Shown one piece after another: positions 50,768 through 59,718 of a stretch of DNA of 64,000 nt. The DNA comes from JAKALD01 sp963817785 (lineage in GTDB: Bacteria; Pseudomonadota; Gammaproteobacteria; Burkholderiales; SG8-39), in NCBI GenBank assembly GCA_963817785.1, contig CAWFPL010000002.1, forward strand, positions 744,001 to 808,000, read 5' to 3'. A program made the position numbers and the translations under genes. Within the stretch, counting starts at the first letter, position 1. Each line of letters opens with the position of its first letter. The notes beneath the pieces were generated by a model. It saw only the letters and a list, made by a program, of their open reading frames with translations, was not told the origin of the DNA and did no database searches.

Positions 50768-53229
50768 TTGTCGCGCGGCGCGTTGCGCCGCCATTCCTTT
50801 CTCGGCGCGCCGGCCGGCGCGACGATCCGCGCGCGCTCGGCGTAGTCGACCAGCCGATGCTCGACGCGGGCGTTGATGCTGCCCTCGGCGAACTGCCCGC
50901 TCGCGCCGCGCTCACCCGCCGGCACGCCGGTCAGGATCTCGATGCCCTGGTCGATGGTGGCGACCGGGTAGATGTGGAACTTCCCCGCGGCGACGGCTTC
51001 CACCACGTCGTGGCGCAGCATCAGGTGCTTGACGTTCGCCTCCGGGATCAGCACGCCCTGCTCCCCGCCGAGGCCGCGCGCGCTGCACATGTCGAAGAAC
51101 CCTTCGATCTTCTCGTTCACGCCGCCGATCGCCTGCACGTCGCCGTGCTGGTTCACCGAGCCGGTCACCGCGAGGGACTGCTTCACGGGTGCGTCGGCGA
51201 GCGCGGAGAGCAGCGCGTACAGCTCGGCCGACGAAGCGCTGTCGCCTTCCACCCCGCCGTAGCTCTGCTCGAATACCAGGCTCGCGGCGAGCGACAGCGG
51301 CCGGTTGGCCGCGTAGCGCCCGGCGAGAAAGCCGGACAGGATCAGCACGCCCTTGGAGTGGATCGGGCCGCCGAGCTCCGCCTCGCGCTCGATGTCGACC
51401 ACCTTGCCGCCGCCCAGCCGCACCCGGGCGGTGATGCGGTGCGGCTGGCCGAAGGCATAGCTGCCCAGCTGCATCACCGCCAGCCCGTTCACCTGGCCGA
51501 CGCGCTCGCCGCGGGTATCGATGAGCAGTGTGCCGCGCAGGACTTCCTCCTGCAGGCGGTTGCGGATGCGGTCGGAGCGGCGCTCCTGGGCGTCGAGCGC
51601 GCGCTGCACGTCCGCCGCGCTCACGACCGCGCGCTGCTCGGTGCTCGCCCAGTAGTCGGCTTCGCGCAGCAGGTCGGCCAGGCCGCGCATCTGCACCGAG
51701 AGCTTGTGCGCATCGCCGGCGTCGCGCGCGCCGCGCTCGATCACGCGCGCCACCGCGCCGCGGTCGAACGGGCGCAGCTTCTCGCGGCGCGCCAGGGTCG
51801 CGACCGCGCGCGCGTACAGCAGGTCGCTCTGCGGATCGCGCGCCATGTCCTCGTCGAAGTCGACCGGGACCTTGAACAGCTCGCCGAATTCGGGGTCGTA
51901 GGCGTGCAGCAGGTAGTAGATGATGCGCTGGCCCACCAGCACCACCTTCACGTCGAGCGGCAGCGGCTCGGGCTCGAGCGACACGGTGCTGATCAGGCTG
52001 AGCATCTGGCCGAGCGATTCGATGCGGATCTCGTGCGAGCGCAGCGCGCGCTTGAGCGCTTCCCAGGCGAACGGCTGCTGCAGCACCTTGAGCGCGTCGA
52101 GCACCAGGTAGCCGCCGTTGGCGCGATGAAACGCCCCTGCCTTGATGAGCGTGAAGTCGGTGACCAGCGTGCCCATCTGGGCGACGTGCTCGATGCGACC
52201 GACCAGATTGTCGTGCGTGGGATTGTCCTCGTACACGATCGGCGCGCCCTTCGAGTCGGCGTGCTCCATGAGCACGTTGACCCGGTAGCGCCGGAACGGC
52301 ATGTCCGAATCCTCGGCCTGCGGCAGGGTGATGCCGAACAGCGTCGGCTGCTCGCCTTCCTTCGGCTGCTGGAACGACTCGGCGTGGTTGAGCACGTCCT
52401 CCTGCACCGCGGCCAGGTATTGCAGCACCTGCGGCAGCGCCTGGTACTCGCCGTGCAGCTCCTCCATCAGGCTGTTGACCGCGGTCGAGGTGACCTGGCG
52501 GTTGAGCTCGCGCAGCCCGCGCTGCGCCTCGCGGCGCCATTTCGGCACTTCGTGCAGCACCTGCTCGAGCTCCTGCTGCAGCGCGGCGATCGCCTCCTCC
52601 AGCCGCTTCTGCTCGGCCTCCGGGAGCTTGTGGAATTCCTGCGGACCCATCACCTCGCCCTTGTGCGTCGGGGCGAAGCCGAAGCCGGCGGGCGTGCGCA
52701 GCAGCGCGATGCCCTTGTCCTTGGCATGCTCTCCGACGGTGCCGATCGCCTGGTCCTGGCGCTCGCTGAAGGCGCTTTCGATCTCCTGGCGGCGCGCGCG
52801 GTACTCGTCGGTCTCGAAGGCCGCCGGAATGCCGGCGCGCAGGTCCTCGACCAGGCGCTGCATGCTCTGCCGGAGCCTGGGCGCCTGGCCGGGCGGCAGC
52901 TGCAGCGCGCGCGGCCTGTGCGGAGTCTCGAAGTTGAACACGTAGCACCAGTCCGAGGGCACCGCCTCGGAGCCGGCCTGCTGCTCGAGGAAGCGCTGCA
53001 CCATGGTGCGCCGCCCGAGGCCCTCCGGGCCCATCGCGAACAGGTTATAGCCTTCGCGCCGGATGCCGATGCCGAACTGAATCGCGTCGACCGCGCGCAC
53101 CTGGCCGAGCGCCTCGCTGAAATCCTCGAGCTCGTCGGTGGTCTCGAACTTGAACTGCCCGGGGTCGCAGCGGCGGCACAGCTCCGCGGGCGCGAGCGCG
53201 CGGATCGGGGGGGAAGCGGGTTTGTTCAT
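50764..53229 (-). CDS. Lon-like AAA+ protease (AAA_32/LonB-type, YcbZ-like)
   Basis: This 821-residue protein has an N-terminal AAA+ region with a P-loop-like NLFAMGPEGLGRRTMVQRFL and GGYLVLDALKVLQQPFAWEA as Walker B. A coiled-coil insert (about 200-270) is followed by the C-terminal Lon protease domain with catalytic Ser in EGDSASSAELYALLSAL (about residue 672) and Lys in GGVNEKIEGFFDM (about residue 715). The lysine of the P-loop is replaced by arginine (GLGRRT). It is expected to act in the cytoplasm, degrading or remodelling proteins in stress. It has an FNR-type box 57 bases upstream. Confidence 0.88.
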   Translation of the reverse strand: MNKPASPPIRALAPAELCRRCDPGQFKFETTDELEDFSEALGQVRAVDAIQFGIGIRREGYNLFAMGPEGLGRRTMVQRFLEQQAGSEAVPSDWCYVFNFETPHRPRALQLPPGQAPRLRQSMQRLVEDLRAGIPAAFETDEYRARRQEIESAFSERQDQAIGTVGEHAKDKGIALLRTPAGFGFAPTHKGEVMGPQEFHKLPEAEQKRLEEAIAALQQELEQVLHEVPKWRREAQRGLRELNRQVTSTAVNSLMEELHGEYQALPQVLQYLAAVQEDVLNHAESFQQPKEGEQPTLFGITLPQAEDSDMPFRRYRVNVLMEHADSKGAPIVYEDNPTHDNLVGRIEHVAQMGTLVTDFTLIKAGAFHRANGGYLVLDALKVLQQPFAWEALKRALRSHEIRIESLGQMLSLISTVSLEPEPLPLDVKVVLVGQRIIYYLLHAYDPEFGELFKVPVDFDEDMARDPQSDLLYARAVATLARREKLRPFDRGAVARVIERGARDAGDAHKLSVQMRGLADLLREADYWASTEQRAVVSAADVQRALDAQERRSDRIRNRLQEEVLRGTLLIDTRGERVGQVNGLAVMQLGSYAFGQPHRITARVRLGGGKVVDIEREAELGGPIHSKGVLILSGFLAGRYAANRPLSLAASLVFEQSYGGVEGDSASSAELYALLSALADAPVKQSLAVTGSVNQHGDVQAIGGVNEKIEGFFDMCSARGLGGEQGVLIPEANVKHLMLRHDVVEAVAAGKFHIYPVATIDQGIEILTGVPAGERGASGQFAEGSINARVEHRLVDYAERARIVAPAGAPRKEWRRNAPRDK

Positions 53230-53285
53230 GCCAGGGCGGTCCGATGGGTCGAATGCCAGCAGACCATGCTCGCCACGGCGGGCGT

Positions 53286-53299
53286 TTGATCTCGGTCAA
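53286..53299. promoter_or_regulatory. FNR/ANR-type box between the Lon-like protease and hydrolase genes
   Basis: TTGAT-CTCG-GTCAA matches the consensus TTGAT-N4-ATCAA at 9 of 10 defined positions. Its centre is 63 bases before the protease ATG (minus strand) and about 124 bases before the hydrolase ATG (plus strand), so it may serve one or both divergent genes. TAGGGT at 53321 lies near the -10 position expected for the rightward promoter. Confidence 0.6.
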
Positions 53300-53416
53300 T
53301 AGGCGTGTTGCGCGCGGGACTAGGGTAGCGCAGAAGCGAGGGCGGCCCACCGCGGCCGGCAAGGCGGTGCGGGGCGCGCTTTCGATCGAAGCCACCGGCA
53401 GAAGAGGATGCTCCAC

Positions 53417-54097
53417 ATGATTCGCGCCGCAGGGAAGCCGCCCGCCGTCAGCGAAGTCAGCATCGCTGCGGACGCGCGCCGCGTGCACGGCGAGCTGGCG
53501 GTGCCGTGGGGCGCCACCGGGGTGGTCGCCTTCGCGCACGGCAGCGGCAGCGGGCGCTTCAGCCCGCGCAATCGCTTCGTGGCGCAGGAGTTGCGCAAGG
53601 CCGGTCTCGCCACGCTGCTCATGGACCTGCTCGAGCCGGACGAGGCGGAAGACCGCGACAAGGTCTTCGACATCGGGCTGCTCGCCGCGCGCTTGCTGCA
53701 CGCGGCGCGCTGGCTGCGCGCGAACCGGCAGACGAGCGCCTTGGCGGTCGGCTATTTCGGCGCCAGCACCGGGGCGGCGGCGGCCATCGTGGCCGCCGCC
53801 GAGGAGCCCGAGCGGGTCGCGGCCGTCGTATCGCGCGGCGGGCGCCCGGACCTGGCACGGCGCTGGCTGCCGCAGGTGAAGGCGCCGACCCTGCTCATCG
53901 TGGGCGGCAGCGACGTTGCGGTGCTCGACTGGAACCGGGACGCCCTCGGGCTTCTCCAGGCCGAGAAGGAGCTGATCGTCGTACCCGGGGCGACCCATCT
54001 GTTCGAGGAGCCCGGCGCGCTCGAGGAGGTCGCGCGCCACGCTGGCCGCTGGTTCGCGCGCCATCTCGGGCCCAAGCCGGGAGACCAGGAGCCCTGA
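53417..54097 (+). CDS. Alpha/beta hydrolase (dienelactone hydrolase-like)
   Basis: The product is about 226 residues; two in-frame ATGs at 53408 and 53417 are possible, and AGAGG upstream fits the second better. The triad is visible as GYFGASTGAAAA (nucleophile Ser), VGGSDVAVLDWN (Asp) and PGATHLFEEPGALEEVA (His). The sequence starts GVVAFAHGSGSGRFSPRN with the oxyanion strand. Related small esterases/hydrolases occur beside phosphoribosyltransferases and USP genes in other betaproteobacteria; the substrate is unknown. Confidence 0.85.
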   Translation: MIRAAGKPPAVSEVSIAADARRVHGELAVPWGATGVVAFAHGSGSGRFSPRNRFVAQELRKAGLATLLMDLLEPDEAEDRDKVFDIGLLAARLLHAARWLRANRQTSALAVGYFGASTGAAAAIVAAAEEPERVAAVVSRGGRPDLARRWLPQVKAPTLLIVGGSDVAVLDWNRDALGLLQAEKELIVVPGATHLFEEPGALEEVARHAGRWFARHLGPKPGDQEP

Positions 54098-54099
54098 GG

Positions 54100-54759
54100 A
54101 TGTTCAAGGATCGGGAGGATGCGGCGCGGCAGCTCGCCGCGCGCCTCAAGGCACGTCCGCTCAGGAATCCGCTCGTGCTCGCGATTCCGCGCGGCGGCGT
54201 GGTCACCGGCGCGGTGCTGGCTCGCGAGCTGGGCGCGGAGCTCGACGTGGTGCTCTCGCGCAAGCTGCGCGCGCCGCGGCAGCCCGAGCTCGCGATCGGG
54301 GCGATCGGCGAGGACGGGGAGGTGTACCTGAACCCGTTCGCGCGCGAGATTCCCGGGGTGACCGACGCCTACATCGAAAAGGAGCGCAAGTACCAGGTTG
54401 CCGAGATCGAGCGGCGCCGCGCGCTGTTTCGCGCCGCGCGCCCCGCGGCGCCCGTGGCCGGCCGCTCGGTGATCGTGACCGACGACGGCATCGCCACCGG
54501 CTCGACCATGCTCGCGGCGCTGCACGTGCTGGGGGCACAGAAGCCGCACGAGGTCATCATGGCGGTGCCGGTGGCGCCGCCGGACACGCTGGATCTGTTC
54601 CGCGCGCGCTGCGACCACGTCGAATGCCTGCTCACGCCCAGCCAATTCGGCGCAATCAGCATGTTCTATTATGATTTCACCCAGGTCGAGGACGAGGAGG
54701 CGCTGCGGCTGCTGCGCGAGTTCCGGCCGCGGCAGGCGAGCGAGGCGGGCGGTCGGTAG
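54100..54759 (+). CDS. Phosphoribosyltransferase family protein
   Basis: This 219-residue protein starts 2 bases after the hydrolase stop. It has the PRPP-binding loop VIVTDDGIATGSTMLAALHV, preceded by the hood region LVLAIPRGGVVTGAVLAREL and VVLSRKLRAPRQPELAIGAI. These PRT-fold proteins are often linked to stress-module operons and may not salvage purines. The YYDFTQVEDEEALRLL tail is characteristic of the group. It is probably co-transcribed with the hydrolase. Confidence 0.87.
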   Translation: MFKDREDAARQLAARLKARPLRNPLVLAIPRGGVVTGAVLARELGAELDVVLSRKLRAPRQPELAIGAIGEDGEVYLNPFAREIPGVTDAYIEKERKYQVAEIERRRALFRAARPAAPVAGRSVIVTDDGIATGSTMLAALHVLGAQKPHEVIMAVPVAPPDTLDLFRARCDHVECLLTPSQFGAISMFYYDFTQVEDEEALRLLREFRPRQASEAGGR

Positions 54760-54818
54760 CCCGGGGCGTTCGCCGGCCTGCCGCACCCGCGGCAAACGTG
54801 GGGTGAGCCGATCGGACA

Positions 54819-57671
54819 ATGAGCGCCCGGGCAGACAGCGAAGCGGACACGAACCAAGCGCAGGGCGCCAGGCTGCTGGAGCTGCTGCGCCTGCTGTCGC
54901 GCGAGCTGCATCCGCAGGAGGGCACGTTCGAGCAGTTCGGGCTCGGCGATTCGCTCGAGCGCGACTTCGGCCTGGACAGCCTGGCGCGCGTCGAGCTCGC
55001 GGCGCGCATCGAGCGCGACTTCGGCGCGCGCCTTCCCGACGAGGCGTTCAGCGAGGCCGAGACGCCGCGCGACGTGCTGCGCTTCCTTGCGGCTGCGCCG
55101 AGGGTGCAGGAGCGCGCCGGCGCCGCGGCCGCGCCGCGGCCGGCCGAGGCGGTGGAGCAGGCGCCGCTCACGGTGCAAACGCTGGTCGAGGCCTTCGATT
55201 GGCACCTTGCGCGCCATCCCGAGCGGGTGCACATCACGCTCTACGGCGAGCACGAGACGCCCGAGGACATTACGTACGGCAGGCTCGCCGAGGAGTCGCG
55301 CGCCTTCAGCGCGGGGCTCGCCGCGCGCGGCATCGGGCCGGGCGAGCGCGTGGCGCTGATGCTGCCCACCGGGCGCGAGTTCTTCGTCGCGTTCTACGGT
55401 GCGCTGCGCGCGGGCGCGATCCCGGTGCCGCTTTACCCGCCGGCGCGGCCGGCGCAGCTCGAGCAGCACTTCAAGCGCATCGCGGGGATCATCACCAACT
55501 GCGGCGCGCAGCTGTTCGTGACCTTCGAACAGGCCATGCCGTTCGCGCGGCTGCTGCGCGTGCAGGGCGGCGCGCTGCGCCACGTGGCGAGCGTGCCCGA
55601 GGTGCTCGAGGCCGACGGCGCCGCCCCGGCGCACCGCGCCGCAGCGCACGACACGGCGTTCCTGCAGTACACCTCGGGCAGCACCGGGAACCCGAAGGGC
55701 GTGGTGCTCAGCCACGCCAACCTGCTGGCGAACCTGCGCGCGATGGGCGCCGCCGCGCGGGCGAGCTCGATCGACACCTTCGTGTCGTGGCTGCCCCTGT
55801 ACCACGACATGGGCCTGATCGGCGCCTGCCTGGGCGCGATGATGTACGCGTTTCCCCTGGTGCTGATGGCGCCGCTCGCTTTTCTCGCGCGGCCGGCGCG
55901 CTGGCTGTGGCGCGTGCACCGGCACCGCGCCACCATCACCGCCGGGCCCAACTTCGCCTACGAGTTGTGCCTGACCAAGATCCGCGACGAGGAGATCGAG
56001 GGACTCGACCTGAGCTCGCTGCGACTCGCATTCAACGGCGCCGAGGCGGTGAGCGCGGACACCGTGGAGCGCTTCTGCGAGCGCTTCGCGCGCTACGGCC
56101 TGCGGCGCGAGGCGATGACCCCGGTCTACGGTCTGGCCGAATCCGCGCTCGGGCTCGCTTTCCCGCCGCTCGAGCGCGGGGTGCTGATCGACCGCATCGA
56201 CCGCACCGCCTTCCAGTCGCTCGGCGTGGCGCGCCGCGCGCGCGACAGCGATCCGCTGCCGATGCGCATCGTGAGCTGCGGCGGCGCGCTCGCCGCGCAC
56301 TCGATCCGCGCGGTCGACGCGGGCGGCCGCGAGGTGGGCGAGCGGGCGCAGGGCCGCATCCAGTTCCGCGGGCCTTCGGCGACCGCCGGCTACTTCGAGA
56401 ACCCCGAGCAGACGGCGAAGCTGTACCAGGCGGGTTGGCTCAACACCGGCGACCTGGGCTATCTCGCCGGCGGCGAGCTGTTCATCACCGGGCGCGAGAA
56501 GGACATCATCATCCGCGGCGGCCACAACATCCACCCGCAGGAGCTCGAGGAAGCCGCCGCCGAGGTGAAGGGCGTGCGGCGCGGCGGCGTGGCGGTGTTC
56601 GCCGCCGGCGACCCGCGTACCGGCACCGAGCGGCTGATCGTGCTGGCCGAGACGCGCGAGATGCGGCCCGAGGAGCGCGCGCGCATCGTCGCCGAGATCA
56701 ACCATCTGGCGGTGGACCTGATCGGCCTGCCGGCCGACGAGGTGGTGCTTGCCCGCCCGCGCACGGTGCTCAAGACCTCGAGCGGCAAGGTGCGGCGCGC
56801 GGCCTGCCGCACGCTCTACGAGCGCGGCGAGCTCGGCACCGGCGAGCGCCCCCCCTGGTTGCAGCTCACCCGCCTCGCGTTCGAGGCCGCCGGGGTGCGC
56901 GCGCGACGTGCGCTGCGGCACTGGACGGAGGTCCTGTGGGGCGTGCGCGCGTCGGTGGGGTTCGCGCTGCTCGCGCCCGTGGCGTGGTCGCTGATCGCGC
57001 TCACGCCGGACGAGGCCCGGGCGCGCAGGATCGCGCGCGGCGGCGCCAGGCTGCTGCTGCGGCTGTGCGGCGCGCTGCCGCGCGTCGAGGGCGCGGAGCG
57101 GCTCGCCGCCGAGCCGCAGGCGATCGTGGTGACGAACCACGCCAGCTACCTCGACGGCTTCGTGCTGACCGCCGCGCTGCCGCCGCGCACCGTCTTCGTG
57201 GCGAAGAGCGAGCTCGCCGGGCAGCGCATCGCCGGCACAGTGTTGCGGCGCCTCGGATCGGTGTTCGTCGAGCGCGTGGACGTGGTGCGCGGCGCGCAGG
57301 AACGCTACGCGATCGAGCAGCGCGCGCGCGCCGGGGTCGCGCCGCTCATCTTCGCCGAAGGCACGTTCCGCCGCGAGCCCGGACTGCTCTCGTTCCGCAT
57401 GGGCGCGTTCGTCGCCGCCGCCGCGGCGGGGCTGCCGGTGGTACCGGTGGTGCTGCGCGGCACGCGCGTCATGATGCCGGACGGCATCTGGTTCCCGCGC
57501 CCGGCGCCGCTCGAGGTCATCGTGTGCGAGCCGATCCGGCCCGACGGCAGCGACTGGCACGCCGCGATCCGGCTGCGTGATCGGGCACGGCAGGCGATCT
57601 ACGAGCGGCTCGGCGAGCCGGATGCGGCGGCCGCGCGGATCGACTTCCGGGAATTGCGGGCGAAGGCGTAA
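54819..57671 (+). CDS. Tri-domain ACP - acyl-AMP ligase - PlsC-like acyltransferase fusion
   Basis: The 950-residue product has three domains. Residues about 15-95 form an acyl carrier protein-like domain with the phosphopantetheine Ser in DFGLDSLARVELAARIE (Ser54). Residues about 120-680 form an acyl-AMP/acyl-ACP ligase: TSGSTGNPKG near 284, WLPLYHDMGLIG near 325, YGLAESALGLAFP, and the AMP-ligase hinge TGREKDIIIRGGHNI. Residues about 710-950 form a PlsC-type acyltransferase with NHASYLDG (NHxxxxD) near 773 and FAEGTFRREPG near 844. Such a chain could activate a fatty acid, load it onto its own carrier and transfer it to glycerol-3-phosphate or lysophosphatidate. The arrangement recalls bacterial Aas/AasS-type acyl salvage, but with a fused carrier. 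Confidence 0.88.
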   Translation: MSARADSEADTNQAQGARLLELLRLLSRELHPQEGTFEQFGLGDSLERDFGLDSLARVELAARIERDFGARLPDEAFSEAETPRDVLRFLAAAPRVQERAGAAAAPRPAEAVEQAPLTVQTLVEAFDWHLARHPERVHITLYGEHETPEDITYGRLAEESRAFSAGLAARGIGPGERVALMLPTGREFFVAFYGALRAGAIPVPLYPPARPAQLEQHFKRIAGIITNCGAQLFVTFEQAMPFARLLRVQGGALRHVASVPEVLEADGAAPAHRAAAHDTAFLQYTSGSTGNPKGVVLSHANLLANLRAMGAAARASSIDTFVSWLPLYHDMGLIGACLGAMMYAFPLVLMAPLAFLARPARWLWRVHRHRATITAGPNFAYELCLTKIRDEEIEGLDLSSLRLAFNGAEAVSADTVERFCERFARYGLRREAMTPVYGLAESALGLAFPPLERGVLIDRIDRTAFQSLGVARRARDSDPLPMRIVSCGGALAAHSIRAVDAGGREVGERAQGRIQFRGPSATAGYFENPEQTAKLYQAGWLNTGDLGYLAGGELFITGREKDIIIRGGHNIHPQELEEAAAEVKGVRRGGVAVFAAGDPRTGTERLIVLAETREMRPEERARIVAEINHLAVDLIGLPADEVVLARPRTVLKTSSGKVRRAACRTLYERGELGTGERPPWLQLTRLAFEAAGVRARRALRHWTEVLWGVRASVGFALLAPVAWSLIALTPDEARARRIARGGARLLLRLCGALPRVEGAERLAAEPQAIVVTNHASYLDGFVLTAALPPRTVFVAKSELAGQRIAGTVLRRLGSVFVERVDVVRGAQERYAIEQRARAGVAPLIFAEGTFRREPGLLSFRMGAFVAAAAAGLPVVPVVLRGTRVMMPDGIWFPRPAPLEVIVCEPIRPDGSDWHAAIRLRDRARQAIYERLGEPDAAAARIDFRELRAKA

Positions 57672-57704
57672 AGCGCGCGCTGGACGAGCGCCGGGTTGGT
57701 TTTG

Positions 57705-57770
57705 GCTTTTAACCCAATCTCCGGTTTTTGCGCATTTCGCTCTAGGGAGCGAAATGCGCAAAAACCGGAG
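57705..57770 (-). repeat. REP-like hairpin family, copy 3
   Basis: A perfect 24-bp stem with TAGG loop: left arm 57719-57742 begins CTCCGGTTTTTGCGCATTTC and right arm 57747-57770 mirrors it. The shared tail is on the left, GCTTTTAACCCAAT (57705-57718), the reverse complement of ATTGGGTTAAAAGC, so it is in opposite orientation to copies 1 and 2. Flanking blocks (GGTTTTGGCTTT at left, AAAGTCAAAACC at right) extend the pairing outward to about 57698-57793. It lies between convergent genes. Confidence 0.85.
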
Positions 57771-57802
57771 ACCTGAGAAAGTCAAAACCAAAACCGCCGC
57801 CT

Positions 57803-59710
57803 CTACCTTTCCTCCCTCCTCAACGCCCTTTTCACGAACCTCCCGGGATCCAGCGCGTCCGCGAGCGAGCCTTCCAGCGGCAGCGGCTCGCCGTCGATCT
57901 GGCTCGCGAGCAGCTCGGCGGCGAGCGACGCCCAGACGATGCCGCGCGAGGCGTAGGCAAGCGCGCCGTACAGTCCTGGCAGGCGCGCGATTTCCCGGAC
58001 CGTGCACGCGCCTTCGTCGGCGAGCGCGCCCACCAGCGGCAGGCGATCCGCGGCGACGGTGCGAAAGCCGACGCGCCCGGCGAGCGCCGCGGGATCGACG
58101 CCGCGCGCTGCGCCCGGAAGGATGCGCTCGAGCCGTTCGAGGTTGCCGGCGTGCCCCTCGAGGCGCGGCTGCGGGTCGTCGTCGTCGAAGTCGTAGGTTG
58201 CGCCGACCACGCACAGGCCCTCGACCGGCGGCAGCACGAGGCCGCCGCGCAGCACCACCGCGCGCGGGGGCTCGAATGCACCGGCCGGCAGGTAGCTGAT
58301 CTGCCCGCGCACGCGGCGCAGGCGCAGATGGCCGGACGGCGCGAGCCGGAGCGCTTCGCCCGCGTTGGCGAGCACCACCACCGGCGCGCTCGCGATCGGC
58401 TCGCCTTCGGCGTCGCGCAGGAGCCAGCGCTCGCCGGCGCGCTCAAGGGCGGCCGCGCTGCGACCGTAGCGCGTCTCGAGCGAAGCGCCGCAGGCGGCGA
58501 GCGCTGCCTGCGCCAGGCTCGCGGGCCGCAGCCAGCCGGCCTCGGGAAACCAGATTCCCCCCGCGGCGACGGCGACGCCGGCGTGCGCGGAAGCCTCCTC
58601 GCGCGTCGCGTACTGCGCGTATTGAGGCGGTGGCGAGAGCGCGGCGAGCGCGCTGCGCTGCGCCGCGTCCTCCTTCGCGTTGCGCGCGAGCTGCAGCACG
58701 CCGCAACGGTCCCACTCGAGAGCGTGCCCTTGCGCCTCGAGCGCGCGCCAACGCGCGATCGCGTACAGGAACCCGGCGCGCGTCAGCCGCGCGAGCACGC
58801 TGTCGTCGCGCGTGACGATGGGATGGAACACGCCGGCATGGTTGCCCGAGGCCTCGAGCGCCGGCGCATGGCGACGCTCGACGAGCGTCACGCCCCAGCC
58901 GCGCGCGCTCAGGCGCTCGCACACCGTGGTCCCGGCCAGGCCGGCGCCGATCACGATCGCGCGCCGCTCGCGGGGCTCCGGCGCGAGGCAGGAGGCCGCG
59001 CGCTCGCGCGGCGCGTGACGGGCGCAGAGCATGTCGCGCTTGCGAGCGAAGCCTGGGCGCACCTCGACCTCGAAGCCGGCAGCCTGGAGCGCCTCGCGTA
59101 CGCCCGCCGCGGCGCTCCAGGTCGCGGCGGTAGCGTCCGACGCCGCGAGGCGCGCCAGGCGCTTCATCAGCGCCTGCGTCCACATGTCCGGGTTCTTCGC
59201 AGGCGCGAAGCCGTCCAGGTAGATCGCGTCCGCGGCGAGCCGCATCTGCGCCAGCGCGTCGGCGACATCCGCGAAGAACAGCGTCAGGGTCACGCGCTCG
59301 TCGTCGAACGACAGGCGGTGGCAGCCCGGCACGAGCAGCGGCCATTGCGCCTGCAGCGCAGCGGCGAGCGTCGCGAGGCCGGGATGGCGCGCATGCAGCT
59401 CGGCCAAGTCGTGCAGGGCGAACGGATGCTTATCGAGCGAGACGAAGTGCAGGCGCGCGCAGCGCTCCGGATCCTCGCGCCACGCCGCCCAGGTGGCGAG
59501 GAAGTTCAGGCCCATGCCGAAGCCGGTCTCGACGATGGTGAACGCGCGCTGGCCGCGCCAGCGCTCCGGCAGCTCGTTGCCGCCGAGAAAGACGTGGCGC
59601 GCCTGCTCGCGCCCGCCCTCGGCGCTGTGATAGACGTCGCCATAGGACTCCGAGTACGGCGTGCCTTCGGCCGTGAAGGCGAGCCGCGCAGGAATCAATG
59701 CTTCGGGCAT
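57803..59710 (-). CDS. mnmC: Bifunctional tRNA (mnm5s2U34) methyltransferase/FAD-dependent oxidoreductase
   Basis: The 635-residue protein starts at ATG 59710. The N-terminal methyltransferase half (about 1-245) has TGFGMGLNFLATWAAW (SAM site) and DAIYLDGFAPAKNPDMWTQ (catalytic Asp). The C-terminal FAD half (about 250-635) has ERRAIVIGAGLAGTTVCERL (dinucleotide-binding) and GFRTVAADRLPLVGALAD. It converts cmnm5s2U to mnm5s2U at tRNA wobble position 34. It is convergent with the ACP-ligase-acyltransferase gene, with REP-like copy 3 between, and follows nhaA by 8 bases. Confidence 0.93.
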   Translation of the reverse strand: MPEALIPARLAFTAEGTPYSESYGDVYHSAEGGREQARHVFLGGNELPERWRGQRAFTIVETGFGMGLNFLATWAAWREDPERCARLHFVSLDKHPFALHDLAELHARHPGLATLAAALQAQWPLLVPGCHRLSFDDERVTLTLFFADVADALAQMRLAADAIYLDGFAPAKNPDMWTQALMKRLARLAASDATAATWSAAAGVREALQAAGFEVEVRPGFARKRDMLCARHAPRERAASCLAPEPRERRAIVIGAGLAGTTVCERLSARGWGVTLVERRHAPALEASGNHAGVFHPIVTRDDSVLARLTRAGFLYAIARWRALEAQGHALEWDRCGVLQLARNAKEDAAQRSALAALSPPPQYAQYATREEASAHAGVAVAAGGIWFPEAGWLRPASLAQAALAACGASLETRYGRSAAALERAGERWLLRDAEGEPIASAPVVVLANAGEALRLAPSGHLRLRRVRGQISYLPAGAFEPPRAVVLRGGLVLPPVEGLCVVGATYDFDDDDPQPRLEGHAGNLERLERILPGAARGVDPAALAGRVGFRTVAADRLPLVGALADEGACTVREIARLPGLYGALAYASRGIVWASLAAELLASQIDGEPLPLEGSLADALDPGRFVKRALRREER

Positions 59711-59718
59711 CGAACCGT

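Noticed and set aside
50389..53289. Long plus-strand frame antisense to the Lon-like protease
   Set aside because: No recognisable domain; shadow of the protease in a GC-rich genome.
54669..58214. Long minus-strand frame antisense to the ACP-ligase-acyltransferase gene
   Set aside because: It covers the whole tri-domain gene in reverse with low-complexity Arg/Ala content and no motif.
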